This document shows positions 17,704 through 25,865 of a DNA stretch of 40,334 nt, piece by piece; position 1 is the stretch's first letter; each line of letters opens with the position of its first letter. Below the pieces are notes generated by a model. The model did no database searches and was not told the DNA's origin. It saw only the letters and a list, made by a program, of their open reading frames with translations. The DNA lies in assembly GCA_013815325.1 (NCBI GenBank), contig JACDGM010000035.1, positions 1-40,334 of the forward strand, in the 5' to 3' direction. This stretch comes from Chthoniobacterales bacterium (GTDB taxonomy: Bacteria; Verrucomicrobiota; Verrucomicrobiia; Chthoniobacterales; UBA10450). The position numbers were made by a program, and so were the translations under genes.

Positions 17704-18797
17704 ACCAACAGCAACTCCGCGATCTCCAGCGGCGCTCGCGGGCGGCTCAAGCGGCTGATATTTCTCGACCATTCGCGCCACACCCGCGCATCGTCGGCAA
17801 ACGCCTCGTGCACCGCGGCGACGATCGCTTCCGGAGTCGTCGCGATAACGCCCGACCCACTCTCCCGGAGGAGCCGCGCGTTCCCTTCCTCCTGGCCCGG
17901 CACGATCTGGTTAATGATCATCGGGCAGCAGGCGGCGATGGCTTCCTGCACGGTGGCGCCGCCGGCTTTGCTGACGAGGAGATGACTCTCGAGCATGAGC
18001 CGGGGCAATTGATCGCTCCAGCCGACGACTGCAAATTTCTGGCCGGTCTCGCATCGTATCTCTTCGGTCGCGCGGCGCAGACGTTCGTCCCGCCCGACCG
18101 TGACGGTCAGCCGAGTGCCGGGTATCCGGGCGAGCTGGCGAATAATTTCCGGCGCGAGGACGCGACCGGCGTTGAGCATGTAAAGAATGCGCCGCCCGTC
18201 CTCAGCTGAAGGCGGCTGTCGTAAGGGACCGAGCTGCGCGAATTTCGGCGTCACCGGAAATCCGGTCACGCGCACGCGATTGTTAGGCACGCCGGCGGCG
18301 GCGAAAACAGCGGCGGTCTCTTCGTTAGGCAGGAAGAAGCAATCGCAGGCGCAGCGATACCAAATAGCGTTCACCGTGATCGAATCGGTGACGCAAACCA
18401 CCCGGCGAAAAGGCGGCGTAGTGCCGCCCACAAGCTGCTCGAGCAGGTGCGCGTAGGCCGGATAAACCGAGACGACCACGTCCGGCTGGAAGCGCTTCAA
18501 TAAATCCCGCAGCCGACGTTTGAGCTGGAAGAAAACACGCAGTTTCCCGCCGATCCGGTCCTGCCGGTCGATCCACTCATAGATCTCCGACCAGGCGGCC
18601 GGCGCGCGGTTGATGAGGGCGAGATAGCCGCGCCGCGCGAGGTCGTTCGCGATCCCATAGGTCTCGGCGAAGAGATCGTGCAGCTCGACCTCGGCCGTCG
18701 TGGGCGCAACCGAGGCGAGGCCATCGCGGATGCCGCGCGCCGCCGCGTTGTGCCCCTCGCCGAAGCCGGCGGTAAGAATCAGGATCCGTTTCGGCAT
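17700..18797 (-). CDS. MGDG-synthase/MurG-like glycosyltransferase (GT28)
   Basis: A 365-residue GT-B glycosyltransferase. The N-terminal domain starts RILILTAGFGEGHNAAARGI, the pattern of MGDG synthase and processive diacylglycerol glucosyltransferases (UgtP). The C-terminal GT28 part has SKAGGATVQEAIAACCPMIINQIVPGQEEGN, the UDP-sugar-binding region. It probably glycosylates a lipid such as diacylglycerol at the inner face of the membrane. The ATG at 18797 is immediately preceded by GCCTAACGA. The neighbouring YihY-family gene is divergent and very close. The alternative, a MurG paralogue, is less likely because of the MGDG_synth N-terminus. Confidence 0.85.
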   Translation of the reverse strand: MPKRILILTAGFGEGHNAAARGIRDGLASVAPTTAEVELHDLFAETYGIANDLARRGYLALINRAPAAWSEIYEWIDRQDRIGGKLRVFFQLKRRLRDLLKRFQPDVVVSVYPAYAHLLEQLVGGTTPPFRRVVCVTDSITVNAIWYRCACDCFFLPNEETAAVFAAAGVPNNRVRVTGFPVTPKFAQLGPLRQPPSAEDGRRILYMLNAGRVLAPEIIRQLARIPGTRLTVTVGRDERLRRATEEIRCETGQKFAVVGWSDQLPRLMLESHLLVSKAGGATVQEAIAACCPMIINQIVPGQEEGNARLLRESGSGVIATTPEAIVAAVHEAFADDARVWREWSRNISRLSRPRAPLEIAELLLV

Positions 18798-18824
18798 TCG
18801 TTAGGCGGGCTGGGCGAGAGTTTA

Positions 18825-19751
18825 ATGGCAATCCCCAAGGGGCAAAGTAAACTTCTCGCGACGATGAAAAAGCTGCGTTTGCTCGGTCGCGTCGTGCGCC
18901 GGCTCGTCTGGGAAACCGCCACGGACGAGACGATGGGACTCTCCGCACAGATGGCTTACCAGATGCTTTTCACCCTCGCGCCAGGCCTTCTCTTTCTCTG
19001 GCATCTCCTCGGCCTCTTCGGCGCCGACCCGGCGAAATTGCACAAGATGCTCGGGGTCGTCCGCGCTTTTCTTCCGCCCGATCCGAAGGTGCAGGAAATC
19101 CTCGATACGATTGTCGCCAACGTCATCGTCACGGGCAGCAACGGCGCGCTCGCCGCGGCCGGCGTCATCCTCGGCATTTATCTTGGCACCCTTTTTATCT
19201 CGACTATTTCGCACGCCCTCAGCCGCACCCACGGCGTAACGGAGGATCGCAATTGGTGGTCGAAATACATCATCGCGCTCTTTCTCCTTTTCTGGTTTGG
19301 CATCACCATTTTGATCGCTTTCAACGTCACCGTCTTCGGCGAAACATTGGCCGGCCTGGCGGAAGTGAATTTCCAATTGCGCATCCCCCTGCAGGAATGG
19401 GTCGCGGCCCTCAATCTGCCCTTCACCTGGCTCTCCCTCGTCGTCCTCGCGCTCGCCCTCTATCTCCTCACGCCGGAAAATTACCTAACGATTCGGCAGG
19501 CGCTTCCCGGCGCAATTTTTTTCGCCGTCGGCTGGATAACGGTGACGAAACTTTTTCAACTCTACGTCGCGCGCTACGATCGCTACAACCCCACCTACCT
19601 CGCGCTCGCCTCGATCATCATGCTCCTCACCTGGATGTATCTCACCTGCCTTCTCCTCCTGCTCGGGGGGAAATTAAACGCCATCCTGCGCCGCGAGAGC
19701 GAACGCGCGGCCCACCGCGCCGCCTCTGCGAGCGAGCCGCAACCGGCCTGA
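18825..19751 (+). CDS. YihY/UPF0761 family membrane protein
   Basis: About 308 residues from ATG 18825 (MAIPKGQSK); ATG 18864 (MKKLRLLG) is an alternative, and upstream in-frame sequence overlaps the divergent gene and is not family-like. Six hydrophobic helices are visible. Family landmarks include MGLSAQMAYQMLFTLAPGLLFL near the N-terminus and LPGAIFFAVGWITVTKLFQLYVARYDRYNPTYLALASIIMLLTWMYLTC. It was formerly misnamed ribonuclease BN; the function is unknown, possibly transport or envelope-related. The Ala/Arg-rich tail (RRESERAAHRAASAS) is cytoplasmic. A CCTAACGA copy is at 19484. Confidence 0.9.
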   Translation: MAIPKGQSKLLATMKKLRLLGRVVRRLVWETATDETMGLSAQMAYQMLFTLAPGLLFLWHLLGLFGADPAKLHKMLGVVRAFLPPDPKVQEILDTIVANVIVTGSNGALAAAGVILGIYLGTLFISTISHALSRTHGVTEDRNWWSKYIIALFLLFWFGITILIAFNVTVFGETLAGLAEVNFQLRIPLQEWVAALNLPFTWLSLVVLALALYLLTPENYLTIRQALPGAIFFAVGWITVTKLFQLYVARYDRYNPTYLALASIIMLLTWMYLTCLLLLLGGKLNAILRRESERAAHRAASASEPQPA

Positions 19752-19767
19752 AGAGGGCCGCCGCGTT

Positions 19768-20760
19768 TTGATTCGAGTGCGTTCCATTTCACGCTGGCCG
19801 ATCCTGCTCGGCGCGTGCCTCCTCCTCGCCGGCTCGGCCGGCCAGGCGGAGCCGACTGACGAGGAAAAGCGGCAGCTATTCCTGAAAGCGCGCGAACAAA
19901 TGCACACCGTTCCCTCCGCCACGCCGGAAAAATCCGCGAGCCCGCGGCGCAAGCCGAAACCGGCCAAACATCCGCCGCCGAAGAAGAAACAGTCCTCACC
20001 AAAGTCGACGCCGGAACCGGAAGAAACGCCGGAGCACACTCCCGCGAAACCCTCGCCGGAACCGGAAGAAACTGCGACGCCGCGCTCTCGGCCTAACGAG
20101 TCATCAACGCCGGGGCGCGCGGCCGAGGCGAAGCCGGCTGCAACCGCCGCGGAAAGCCCAACTGCAAGCGCCGCGCCAGCGCAAGTCATTGTGCAGAAAT
20201 CCGGTTACCAAAAGCCGCGCGGATTTTCTCTCCTGCCCTTCCACTTTTTCGCAAAGCATTACGATTACCTGACCCGCTCCGTCCGCAGCCAGATCGATCG
20301 CGCGCCGGTTCTGCGCGAGCGCTGGCGCTTCATCATCGTGCACAACAGCGGCACCCGGCAGGGCAACGCGCGCATCTTCGATTACTATCATCGCCACGTC
20401 CGCCGCATGCAGAATGGGCTCGCCTACCATTTCGTCATCGGTAACGGCACCTCCTCGGGCGATGGCGAGATCGAGGTCGGCGACCGCTGGACCCGGCAGA
20501 TCAACGGCGGGCACGTGCACAGCGATTACCTCAACAATATTTCGTTAGGCATCTGCCTCGTCGGCGATTTTAATCGCGACCAGCCCACCCGTGCGCAGCT
20601 CGCCTCTTGCGAAGAACTCATCCGCTATCTGCGCGCGCGTTGCGGCAAGGTGGAGCGGAAAGAGATTCCGGTGCGCCCGCATCGCGAAATGAATCCACCA
20701 CGTTGGGCGACCGATTGTCCCGGCGATGATTTCCCGTATCGCTGGTTCCAGAATTTCTGA
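19768..20760 (+). CDS. Secreted zinc amidase of PGRP/Amidase_2 fold
   Basis: A 330-residue protein with a signal peptide (WPILLGACLLLAGSAGQA), a Pro/Lys/Glu-rich spacer (about residues 50-135) and a C-terminal N-acetylmuramoyl-L-alanine amidase domain. Likely zinc ligands are His192 (VHNSGT), His305 (VRPHREM) and Cys317 (DCPGDD); GLAYHFVIGNG and NNISLGICLVGDF are typical of the PGRP fold. It should cleave the amide between MurNAc and the stem peptide in the periplasm. The start is weak: TTG 19768 with AGAGGG about ten bases upstream, or GTG 19777. CCTAACGA occurs twice in the gene (20092, 20542) and once just after the stop (20762). Confidence 0.85.
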   Translation: MIRVRSISRWPILLGACLLLAGSAGQAEPTDEEKRQLFLKAREQMHTVPSATPEKSASPRRKPKPAKHPPPKKKQSSPKSTPEPEETPEHTPAKPSPEPEETATPRSRPNESSTPGRAAEAKPAATAAESPTASAAPAQVIVQKSGYQKPRGFSLLPFHFFAKHYDYLTRSVRSQIDRAPVLRERWRFIIVHNSGTRQGNARIFDYYHRHVRRMQNGLAYHFVIGNGTSSGDGEIEVGDRWTRQINGGHVHSDYLNNISLGICLVGDFNRDQPTRAQLASCEELIRYLRARCGKVERKEIPVRPHREMNPPRWATDCPGDDFPYRWFQNF

Positions 20761-20793
20761 GCCTAACGAACGCAGGTGCGCACAGACGGATTC

Positions 20794-20912
20794 TCATCCT
20801 GAGGCGGCGTAGCGCGGCGAAGGACCTCTCAGATGCAATGGACGCTGACAGATTAATAGAGGCGCGGATTGCAACCGCGGGCTCCCTCGCCGTCTGCGCG
20901 GGCTCGGGATGA
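20794..20912. repeat. REP/MITE-like imperfect palindrome, copy A
   Basis: About 119 bases bounded by TCATCCTGAG (20794) and its near-complement CTCGGGATGA (20903-20912), with internal GCGGCGAAGGACCTCTC-type arms. It sits between the convergent amidase and gatB genes. The same termini recur at 32744-32883 and 36609-36719. Confidence 0.7.
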
Positions 20913-20959
20913 CAGCTCTTGCTTCGAGTTCTCTCGGCCGGGCGACACCGCAACCGGGG

Positions 20960-22426
20960 TCACCGGCTGGGCTGAGACTGCAACTTCCGCCCCAGAATTT
21001 CCCCAACCAGCGCCGGGTTCGCGCGGCCTTGCGACAACTTCATCACCTGGCCTGCTAGGAAATTGAGCGAGGCCTTATTACCCGCGCGGAAATCCGCCGC
21101 GGGCTTCGGATGCTCCGCGATCGCCTGGTCGCACAGCGCCTCGATGGCTGCCGCGTCGCTCAACTGCTCGATCCCTTTTTCCCGCACGATCGCTCTCGCC
21201 GATCGGCCGCTCGCGAACATCTCTGCAAAGACTTCCTTCCCCTGTTTCCCGCTGATCTTTCCATGCTCGATCAGATCGATCAGTTCCCTTAACGCCTCCG
21301 GCGGGACCGGGGAATCTTCGATCGTTAACGAAGCACTCGTTAGGTCATTTTGCAGGTCGTTCAGCATCCAATTGGCGATCGTTTTCGGCCGTGGCGCGCC
21401 TCGCGCCGCCGTCTCGAAGTAGCTGGCCAAAGCCAGATCGTCCGCCAGAACGCCAGCGTCGTAGGCGCTCACTTCATACTGTTCGATGAAACGCGCCCGC
21501 TTCGCCTGCGGCAACTCCGGTACGCGCGACCGCACGTCATTGACGAGGTCTGCCGTCGCCACGGGCAACAAATCGGGGTCGGGAAAATAGCGGTAATCGT
21601 GGGCCATTTCTTTCCGGCGCATGACGAAGGTTTGTCCGGTGTCATCGTCCCAGCGTCGTGTCTCCTGCTGCAATTCTTCGCCGCGCTCCAAGACTGCTGT
21701 CTGCCGCTGCACTTCATAAGCGAGGGCACGCCGCACGCCGCTGATCGAATTCATATTCTTGATCTCAATCTTTGCGCCGAGCTCCACCTGCGTGGCCAGT
21801 CGCAGCGAGATATTACAATCGCAACGGAGCTGCCCTTTCTCCATGTCGGCATCGCTCACTCCGCCATGGATCAGGATTTGTTTCAGCGCGGTGAGAAACG
21901 CGAAGGCCTCTTCCGGCGAATCGATCTCCGGCTGCGTCACGATCTCCATCAGCGGCGTGCCGGCGCGGTTGAAATCGATTCCGGTGTTCGTCTCGAAATG
22001 GAAGCTCTTCCCGACATCCTCCTCGAGATGGATGCGCACCAGGTTCACCGCATTTGCCGGAGCCGCGATCGCCTTTTGCGCATCCTTCGGATAAGCGGAA
22101 TCGTAAAGCGGCACGCGGCCCTTCGAACAGATCGGAAGATCGTATTGCGAGATCTGATAATTCTTCGGCATGTCCGGATAGAAATAATTTTTCCGGTCGA
22201 ACTTGCAGATCGGCGCGATTTCGCAGCCAAGCATAAGACCCGTGAGAACAGTTAGGCGGAGCGCTTCGTGATTCATGGCCGGCAACGCACCGGGCAATCC
22301 GAGGCAGGTCGGACACGTTAACGAATTTGGCGGAGCGCCAAACTCCACCGCACATCCGCAAAACATCTTCGAGCGGGTCTTAAGCTGCACGTGCACCTCA
22401 AGTCCGATCGTCGTTAGGTAGTTCAT
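20960..22426 (-). CDS. gatB: Aspartyl/glutamyl-tRNA amidotransferase subunit B
   Basis: 488 residues from ATG 22426 (MNYLTTIGLEVHVQL), the conserved N-terminus; an in-frame upstream ATG at 22489 would add 21 non-conserved residues. With GatA and GatC the protein amidates Glu-tRNA(Gln) and/or Asp-tRNA(Asn). Visible landmarks are FGAPPNSLTCPTCLGLPGALP, FDRKNYFYPDMPKNYQISQYD, HLEEDVGKSFH, DFNRAGTPLMEIVTQPE and the C-terminal YqeY-like helical domain. gatA and gatC are not in the window. A CvpA-like gene lies just upstream on the same strand. CCTAACGA copies occur at 21337 and 22411. Confidence 0.97.
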   Translation of the reverse strand: MNYLTTIGLEVHVQLKTRSKMFCGCAVEFGAPPNSLTCPTCLGLPGALPAMNHEALRLTVLTGLMLGCEIAPICKFDRKNYFYPDMPKNYQISQYDLPICSKGRVPLYDSAYPKDAQKAIAAPANAVNLVRIHLEEDVGKSFHFETNTGIDFNRAGTPLMEIVTQPEIDSPEEAFAFLTALKQILIHGGVSDADMEKGQLRCDCNISLRLATQVELGAKIEIKNMNSISGVRRALAYEVQRQTAVLERGEELQQETRRWDDDTGQTFVMRRKEMAHDYRYFPDPDLLPVATADLVNDVRSRVPELPQAKRARFIEQYEVSAYDAGVLADDLALASYFETAARGAPRPKTIANWMLNDLQNDLTSASLTIEDSPVPPEALRELIDLIEHGKISGKQGKEVFAEMFASGRSARAIVREKGIEQLSDAAAIEALCDQAIAEHPKPAADFRAGNKASLNFLAGQVMKLSQGRANPALVGEILGRKLQSQPSR

Positions 22427-22485
22427 TATTCTTTCAGAAGGGCCGCAGATCCCGTCGAGACAGCCCCGTGTCGGCTTTTGCGAGC

Positions 22486-23362
22486 TCATCGCCCCAGCGC
22501 GTAATCCAGCGCCTTTTGGAAATCAAAGCTCCGCACCTCCGCGGCGAGGGCGGGATCGTTCATTGCTTCGATCAGCTTCGGATTTTGCAGGACATCAAGG
22601 AAACGCTGCTCCTGGATCAGGTAAATAATTTCAGGGTCGTCGCGCAGCGCGATGATCCTCGCATTCTGGGTCAATTGTTCTGCCCCCCGGATAGGAGAGG
22701 AAGCGCGCAGCGCTGTGCGGATCGGAGACCACCGCGCCGAGCTTGCCGAGCGCTTGGTAGGTGTTGGCGGGAACGACGTCTACGCTCTTTACCAGGTCAC
22801 CTAACGAGCCTAACTCGATGGAATTTTTCAATTTCGCGAGGGAAGCCACGAACGAGGGCGGCGCGGCCGGCCGCGCCGCAATGGCAGAGCGGGTGAAGGC
22901 GGGCTGGTTCGGCGGCGGCCGTCCGCTGCGGACTTCAGCATTTGCGATGGCCCCGACCGAGCGCACGCCGACCACGATCAACCAGACGCTGAGCAACCCG
23001 AAGAGCACTCCCAGCGCAGCGCCGCTCACCCCGTAAAGAAAACGAACCATGCCCACGCTTTGCTGGCCGGTCCGTTTGAAAAGGACCGCGCCCACGCCCG
23101 TGATCAGCGCGTAAACGACCAGCGCGAGGACGGCGCCGGAGACGACGGAAAGAATCAGATCCGGCGCCTGGATAAAATGCCGTAAAACTGGCAGGAGCAT
23201 GCGGCCGCCGAAAAAGCCGGCGGCGTAGGCCGCGAGGACTGCGAGGAGACGGACCAACTGCCTAACGAGTCCAAGTCTCCAGCCGCGCACGATTTCGAAA
23301 GCTATGAGAATAAGCGCAAAGGAGACGAAGATCGTCTGCCAGAGCGAAGAGCCAGTTGTCAT
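22486..23362 (-). CDS. CvpA-family membrane protein with a frameshift at a C6/G6 run
   Basis: The start is ATG 23362 (MTTGSSLWQTIFVSFALILI). Four membrane helices form a CvpA/colicin V production-type domain (residues 1-130), followed by a soluble tail. At 22683-22688 a run of six C (G on the coding strand) breaks the frame. As sequenced, translation continues from LSYPG into a non-conserved tail ending at 22631. Removing one G gives LSYPGAEQLTQNARIIALRDDPEI and a plausible continuation to the stop at 22486. The downstream part (IIYLIQEQRFLDVLQNPKLIEAMNDP) reads as real protein. Either an assembly/sequencing indel, a recent mutation or slippage explains this. The gene lies 59 bases upstream of gatB. 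Confidence 0.75.
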
Positions 23363-23371
23363 GGTGTAGTG

Positions 23372-23388
23372 GCGGGCATATCGCCCGC
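23372..23388. other. Perfect hairpin just upstream of the CvpA-like gene
   Basis: GCGGGC-atatc-GCCCGC lies ten bases before the start codon at 23362 (minus strand). It could end aroC transcription or mask the ribosome site of the CvpA-like gene; it may also be a short REP element. Confidence 0.5.
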
Positions 23389-23469
23389 ACAAGGGGTGTG
23401 TAAAGGAACCGGAGACGCGCCGCGGGTAAAGGGCGAATTGCAGGTGGAATTGCGCTGACGCAACCGCCG

Positions 23470-24564
23470 CTACACGGGCGCTGCCAGCGCAATGGCGCGC
23501 TGCCGCAAGGCGTGATCGCAGAGTACCAGCGCCGCCATCGCTTCTACCATAGGAACCGCGCGCGGCAGAACACAGGGATCATGACGGCCGCGGGCGGTGA
23601 GGGTGGTTTCCGTTCTCCCTCTCGTCACCGTTTGCTGCGCGCGCGCGATCGTGGCAGTCGGCTTGAAGGCGACGCGAAAGAGAATGTTTTCGCCGTTGCT
23701 GATCCCGCCTTGCACACCGCCGGAGCGATTCGTCGTCGTGCGGACCTTTTCGTCCCGCATCTCGAAGGGGTCGTTGTGCTCCGACCCCTTGAGAGTCGTG
23801 GCCGCAAAGCCGGAGCCAATTTCAAAACCTTTCGTCGCGGGAAGGCTCAACATCGCTTTGGCAAGGTCAGCTTCCAATTTGTCGAAGACCGGGTCGCCCA
23901 GACCGGGCGGTGGCTGACGCACGACGCATTCAATAACTCCGCCTAACGAGTCGCCTTCGCTGCGCGTCGCTTCGATCAGCGCGATGATTCTCTCCGCAAC
24001 TGCCGTGTCGGGGCAACGGGTTATGTTTTTTTCGACTTCCTCTCGCGTGATTGTAGCCGGATCGACTGTGGCGAGGAGCTCGTGCACGCGCACGACGTAG
24101 GCGACGAGCTCCAACTCTGGGCAAAACTGGACAAGAACTTTCCGCGCCACCGCGCCGGCGGCGACGCGTCCGATCGTCTCGCGCGCCGAAGCGCGACCGC
24201 CGCCCTGCCAGTTGCGGATGCCATACTTGGCGTCGTAGGTGAAGTCAGCGTGTGAAGGGCGAAACGTCTCTTTCATTTCCCGATATGTTTCGGGGCGGGC
24301 ATCTTCGTTGCGCACAAGGATGGCGATGGGCGTGCCTAACGTTTGGCCTTCGAAGACACCGGAAAGAATTTCGCAGCGATCCGTTTCGTTGCGTGGCGAG
24401 ACGATCCGGCTTTGGCCGGGACGGCGGCGATCGAGTTCCTCCTGGAGATCGTTAGGCGAAAGATTGATCCGCGGCGGGCATCCATCGATCACCACGCCGA
24501 CGCCGCCGCCGTGAGATTCGCCGAAGGTGGTGATGCGAAAAAGCCGGCCAAAACTGCTTCCCAT
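23470..24564 (-). CDS. aroC: Chorismate synthase
   Basis: A 364-residue enzyme of the shikimate pathway that converts EPSP to chorismate using reduced FMN. It shows the N-terminal [26 protein letters not shown], the middle signature [22 protein letters not shown] and the C-terminal [19 protein letters not shown] with [19 protein letters not shown]. The length and both ends match the family. It stands alone, upstream of the CvpA-like gene on the same strand. Its coding strand contains three CCTAACG-type words (23942, 24335, 24449), and another precedes the start (24575). Confidence 0.97.
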   Translation of the reverse strand: MGSSFGRLFRITTFGESHGGGVGVVIDGCPPRINLSPNDLQEELDRRRPGQSRIVSPRNETDRCEILSGVFEGQTLGTPIAILVRNEDARPETYREMKETFRPSHADFTYDAKYGIRNWQGGGRASARETIGRVAAGAVARKVLVQFCPELELVAYVVRVHELLATVDPATITREEVEKNITRCPDTAVAERIIALIEATRSEGDSLGGVIECVVRQPPPGLGDPVFDKLEADLAKAMLSLPATKGFEIGSGFAATTLKGSEHNDPFEMRDEKVRTTTNRSGGVQGGISNGENILFRVAFKPTATIARAQQTVTRGRTETTLTARGRHDPCVLPRAVPMVEAMAALVLCDHALRQRAIALAAPV

Positions 24565-25083
24565 GGCGGCGCAGCCTAACGCGCCCTTCTAAAATGACAA
24601 CGCGCCCGCGAGTGCAAACTATCGTTGTGGCTCCGTGCGCCCCGCACACTGGTGGCGGCGTCTCGCCGTCACGAACTTTTTCCGCTCGGTAGGATGTTCG
24701 GGGAGAAATGGAGCTAGCGAAGTTTGGCCAGCGCCTTTGCTGCGACACGTTTGTTGAACAGTGGCTTGCAAAGCGCTGCGCGTCAGCCTAACGAATGCAA
24801 CGCGGGGCAGAATTCACACGACTAACTGGATTCTGGAACAGGAATAATCTGGACCGTTCGCCCCGCCTCCAGTCAAATCGCTCCCCTACTCAGTAGGTCC
24901 GGATTCGGGCGCAAAGCGTAGCTGCGAAGACTCTGTGCGCTCGTGCCAGGAGTCAAAAATATGTAACTACCAATAGAAAGAAAGGCTATGCTTTAACTCT
25001 GCCAACGGACCATCTGTGCCGCGATTTCAAAAAGTCTTGAATCCCAAACCGCAGTCCTGCCGCATCCATTCATTAGACACCTG
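24565..25083. other. Gene-free spacer at the left edge of the accessory island
   Basis: About 520 bases with no supported gene, tRNA or repeat. It holds one variant (24575) and one exact (24787) CCTAACG word, the latter being the last exact copy before a 7.7-kb gap. The right part is visibly less GC-rich than the housekeeping DNA to the left. Confidence 0.5.
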
Positions 25084-25402
25084 ATGGAAACTACATTCCC
25101 GACACCGCCACCACTCAGTGCCCCCGCCCTCACCAACGTGCGCACTTGGACCGCCCTTTGTCACGCCACTGGTCAAGCGCGGCGACTCCGAGCTCGATGC
25201 GCACGGCAAAGAAGCGCTCAACTTCCAGATCTCGATGCTCATCTACAACGTCGTCGCCGCGGTCTTTTGCCTGATCCTGGTCGGCTTCGTTTTCCTCGCC
25301 GTCCTCTGGGTCCTGAACGCCGTCTTCGTCATCATCGCCTCCATCCAGGCCAGCGAAGGAAAATTCTACCGCTACCCGATAACGATCCGGTTCATTCAGT
25401 AA
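25084..25402 (+). pseudogene. DUF4870-family (Tic20-like) membrane protein, internally deleted
   Basis: The N-terminal piece METTFPTPPPLS...WTALCHAT (25084-25173) and the C-terminal piece LVKRGDSELDAHGKEALNFQ through EGKFYRYPITIRF (about 25169-25402) belong to one small three-helix DUF4870 protein, but they are in different frames. The first membrane helix with its GPL-type loop, normally between them, is missing. A deletion of roughly 18 codons plus a frame change inactivated the gene. The second reading frame alone could give 94 residues but lacks the natural N-terminus. It marks the left flank of the island. Confidence 0.75.
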
Positions 25403-25436
25403 TCGGAGCCACAGATTGGCTTACGCATCTGAAGGG

Positions 25437-25865
25437 CTAGTGGCGTTCGGACAGACGCCTGATCGAACTAGCGTTGAGATATCGGAAGCTTTGTGGTGCA
25501 GAACCGCGCGGATGCAAATGCCCCAAACAAGCAGGCCTTTTTAGCTTCCAAACAGTCGCGACGACGATTGCGCAGCCGCGTGACCGGTCGCCGTAATACT
25601 GAAAGAACTCGTCATACTCGATACCACCGACGTGGCGGAATTTTCGCCACAGACCGAGCGGCGTAAGCTCCTTAATGTACGCGACCTCAAAATACGCGAC
25701 GATCTGCCTTATCGGCGTGCTGGCGTACAAAACTACGTAACGAGGTGGTTGAGAGAAGCGGGTTTTCCGAAATTCGACAGTTTTCCGTCCCGCGATGATC
25801 GCTTCTGCGAATCGAGGTTTGATGGCAAGGAGAGCTACTGAATCGTCGTCTGAGCCTGAATCCAT
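25437..25865 (-). CDS. ASCH-domain protein
   Basis: A 142-residue protein. The opening LLAIKPRFAEAIIAGRKTVEFRKTRF is a classical ASCH/PUA-like signature (strand, amphipathic helix, G-x-K-x-x-E-x-R), followed by VVLYASTPIRQIVAYFEV. ASCH folds are related to PUA domains and are thought to bind RNA or modified nucleotides. Its ATG at 25865 overlaps the end of the PIN-GNAT gene by 31 bases, so the two are translationally coupled and probably act together. It is the last gene of the minus-strand island operon. Whether it is a partner, an antitoxin or an RNA-targeting subunit cannot be told from sequence. Confidence 0.8.
   Translation of the reverse strand: MDSGSDDDSVALLAIKPRFAEAIIAGRKTVEFRKTRFSQPPRYVVLYASTPIRQIVAYFEVAYIKELTPLGLWRKFRHVGGIEYDEFFQYYGDRSRGCAIVVATVWKLKRPACLGHLHPRGSAPQSFRYLNASSIRRLSERH

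Noticed and set aside
21350-22255. 301-codon + strand frame within gatB
   Set aside because: Antisense to conserved GatB motifs; no supporting start signal or domain.
24565-25083. Possible tRNA or integration site at the left island edge
   Set aside because: No T-loop GTTCRA pattern with a matching acceptor stem and no direct repeat shared with the right edge were found.
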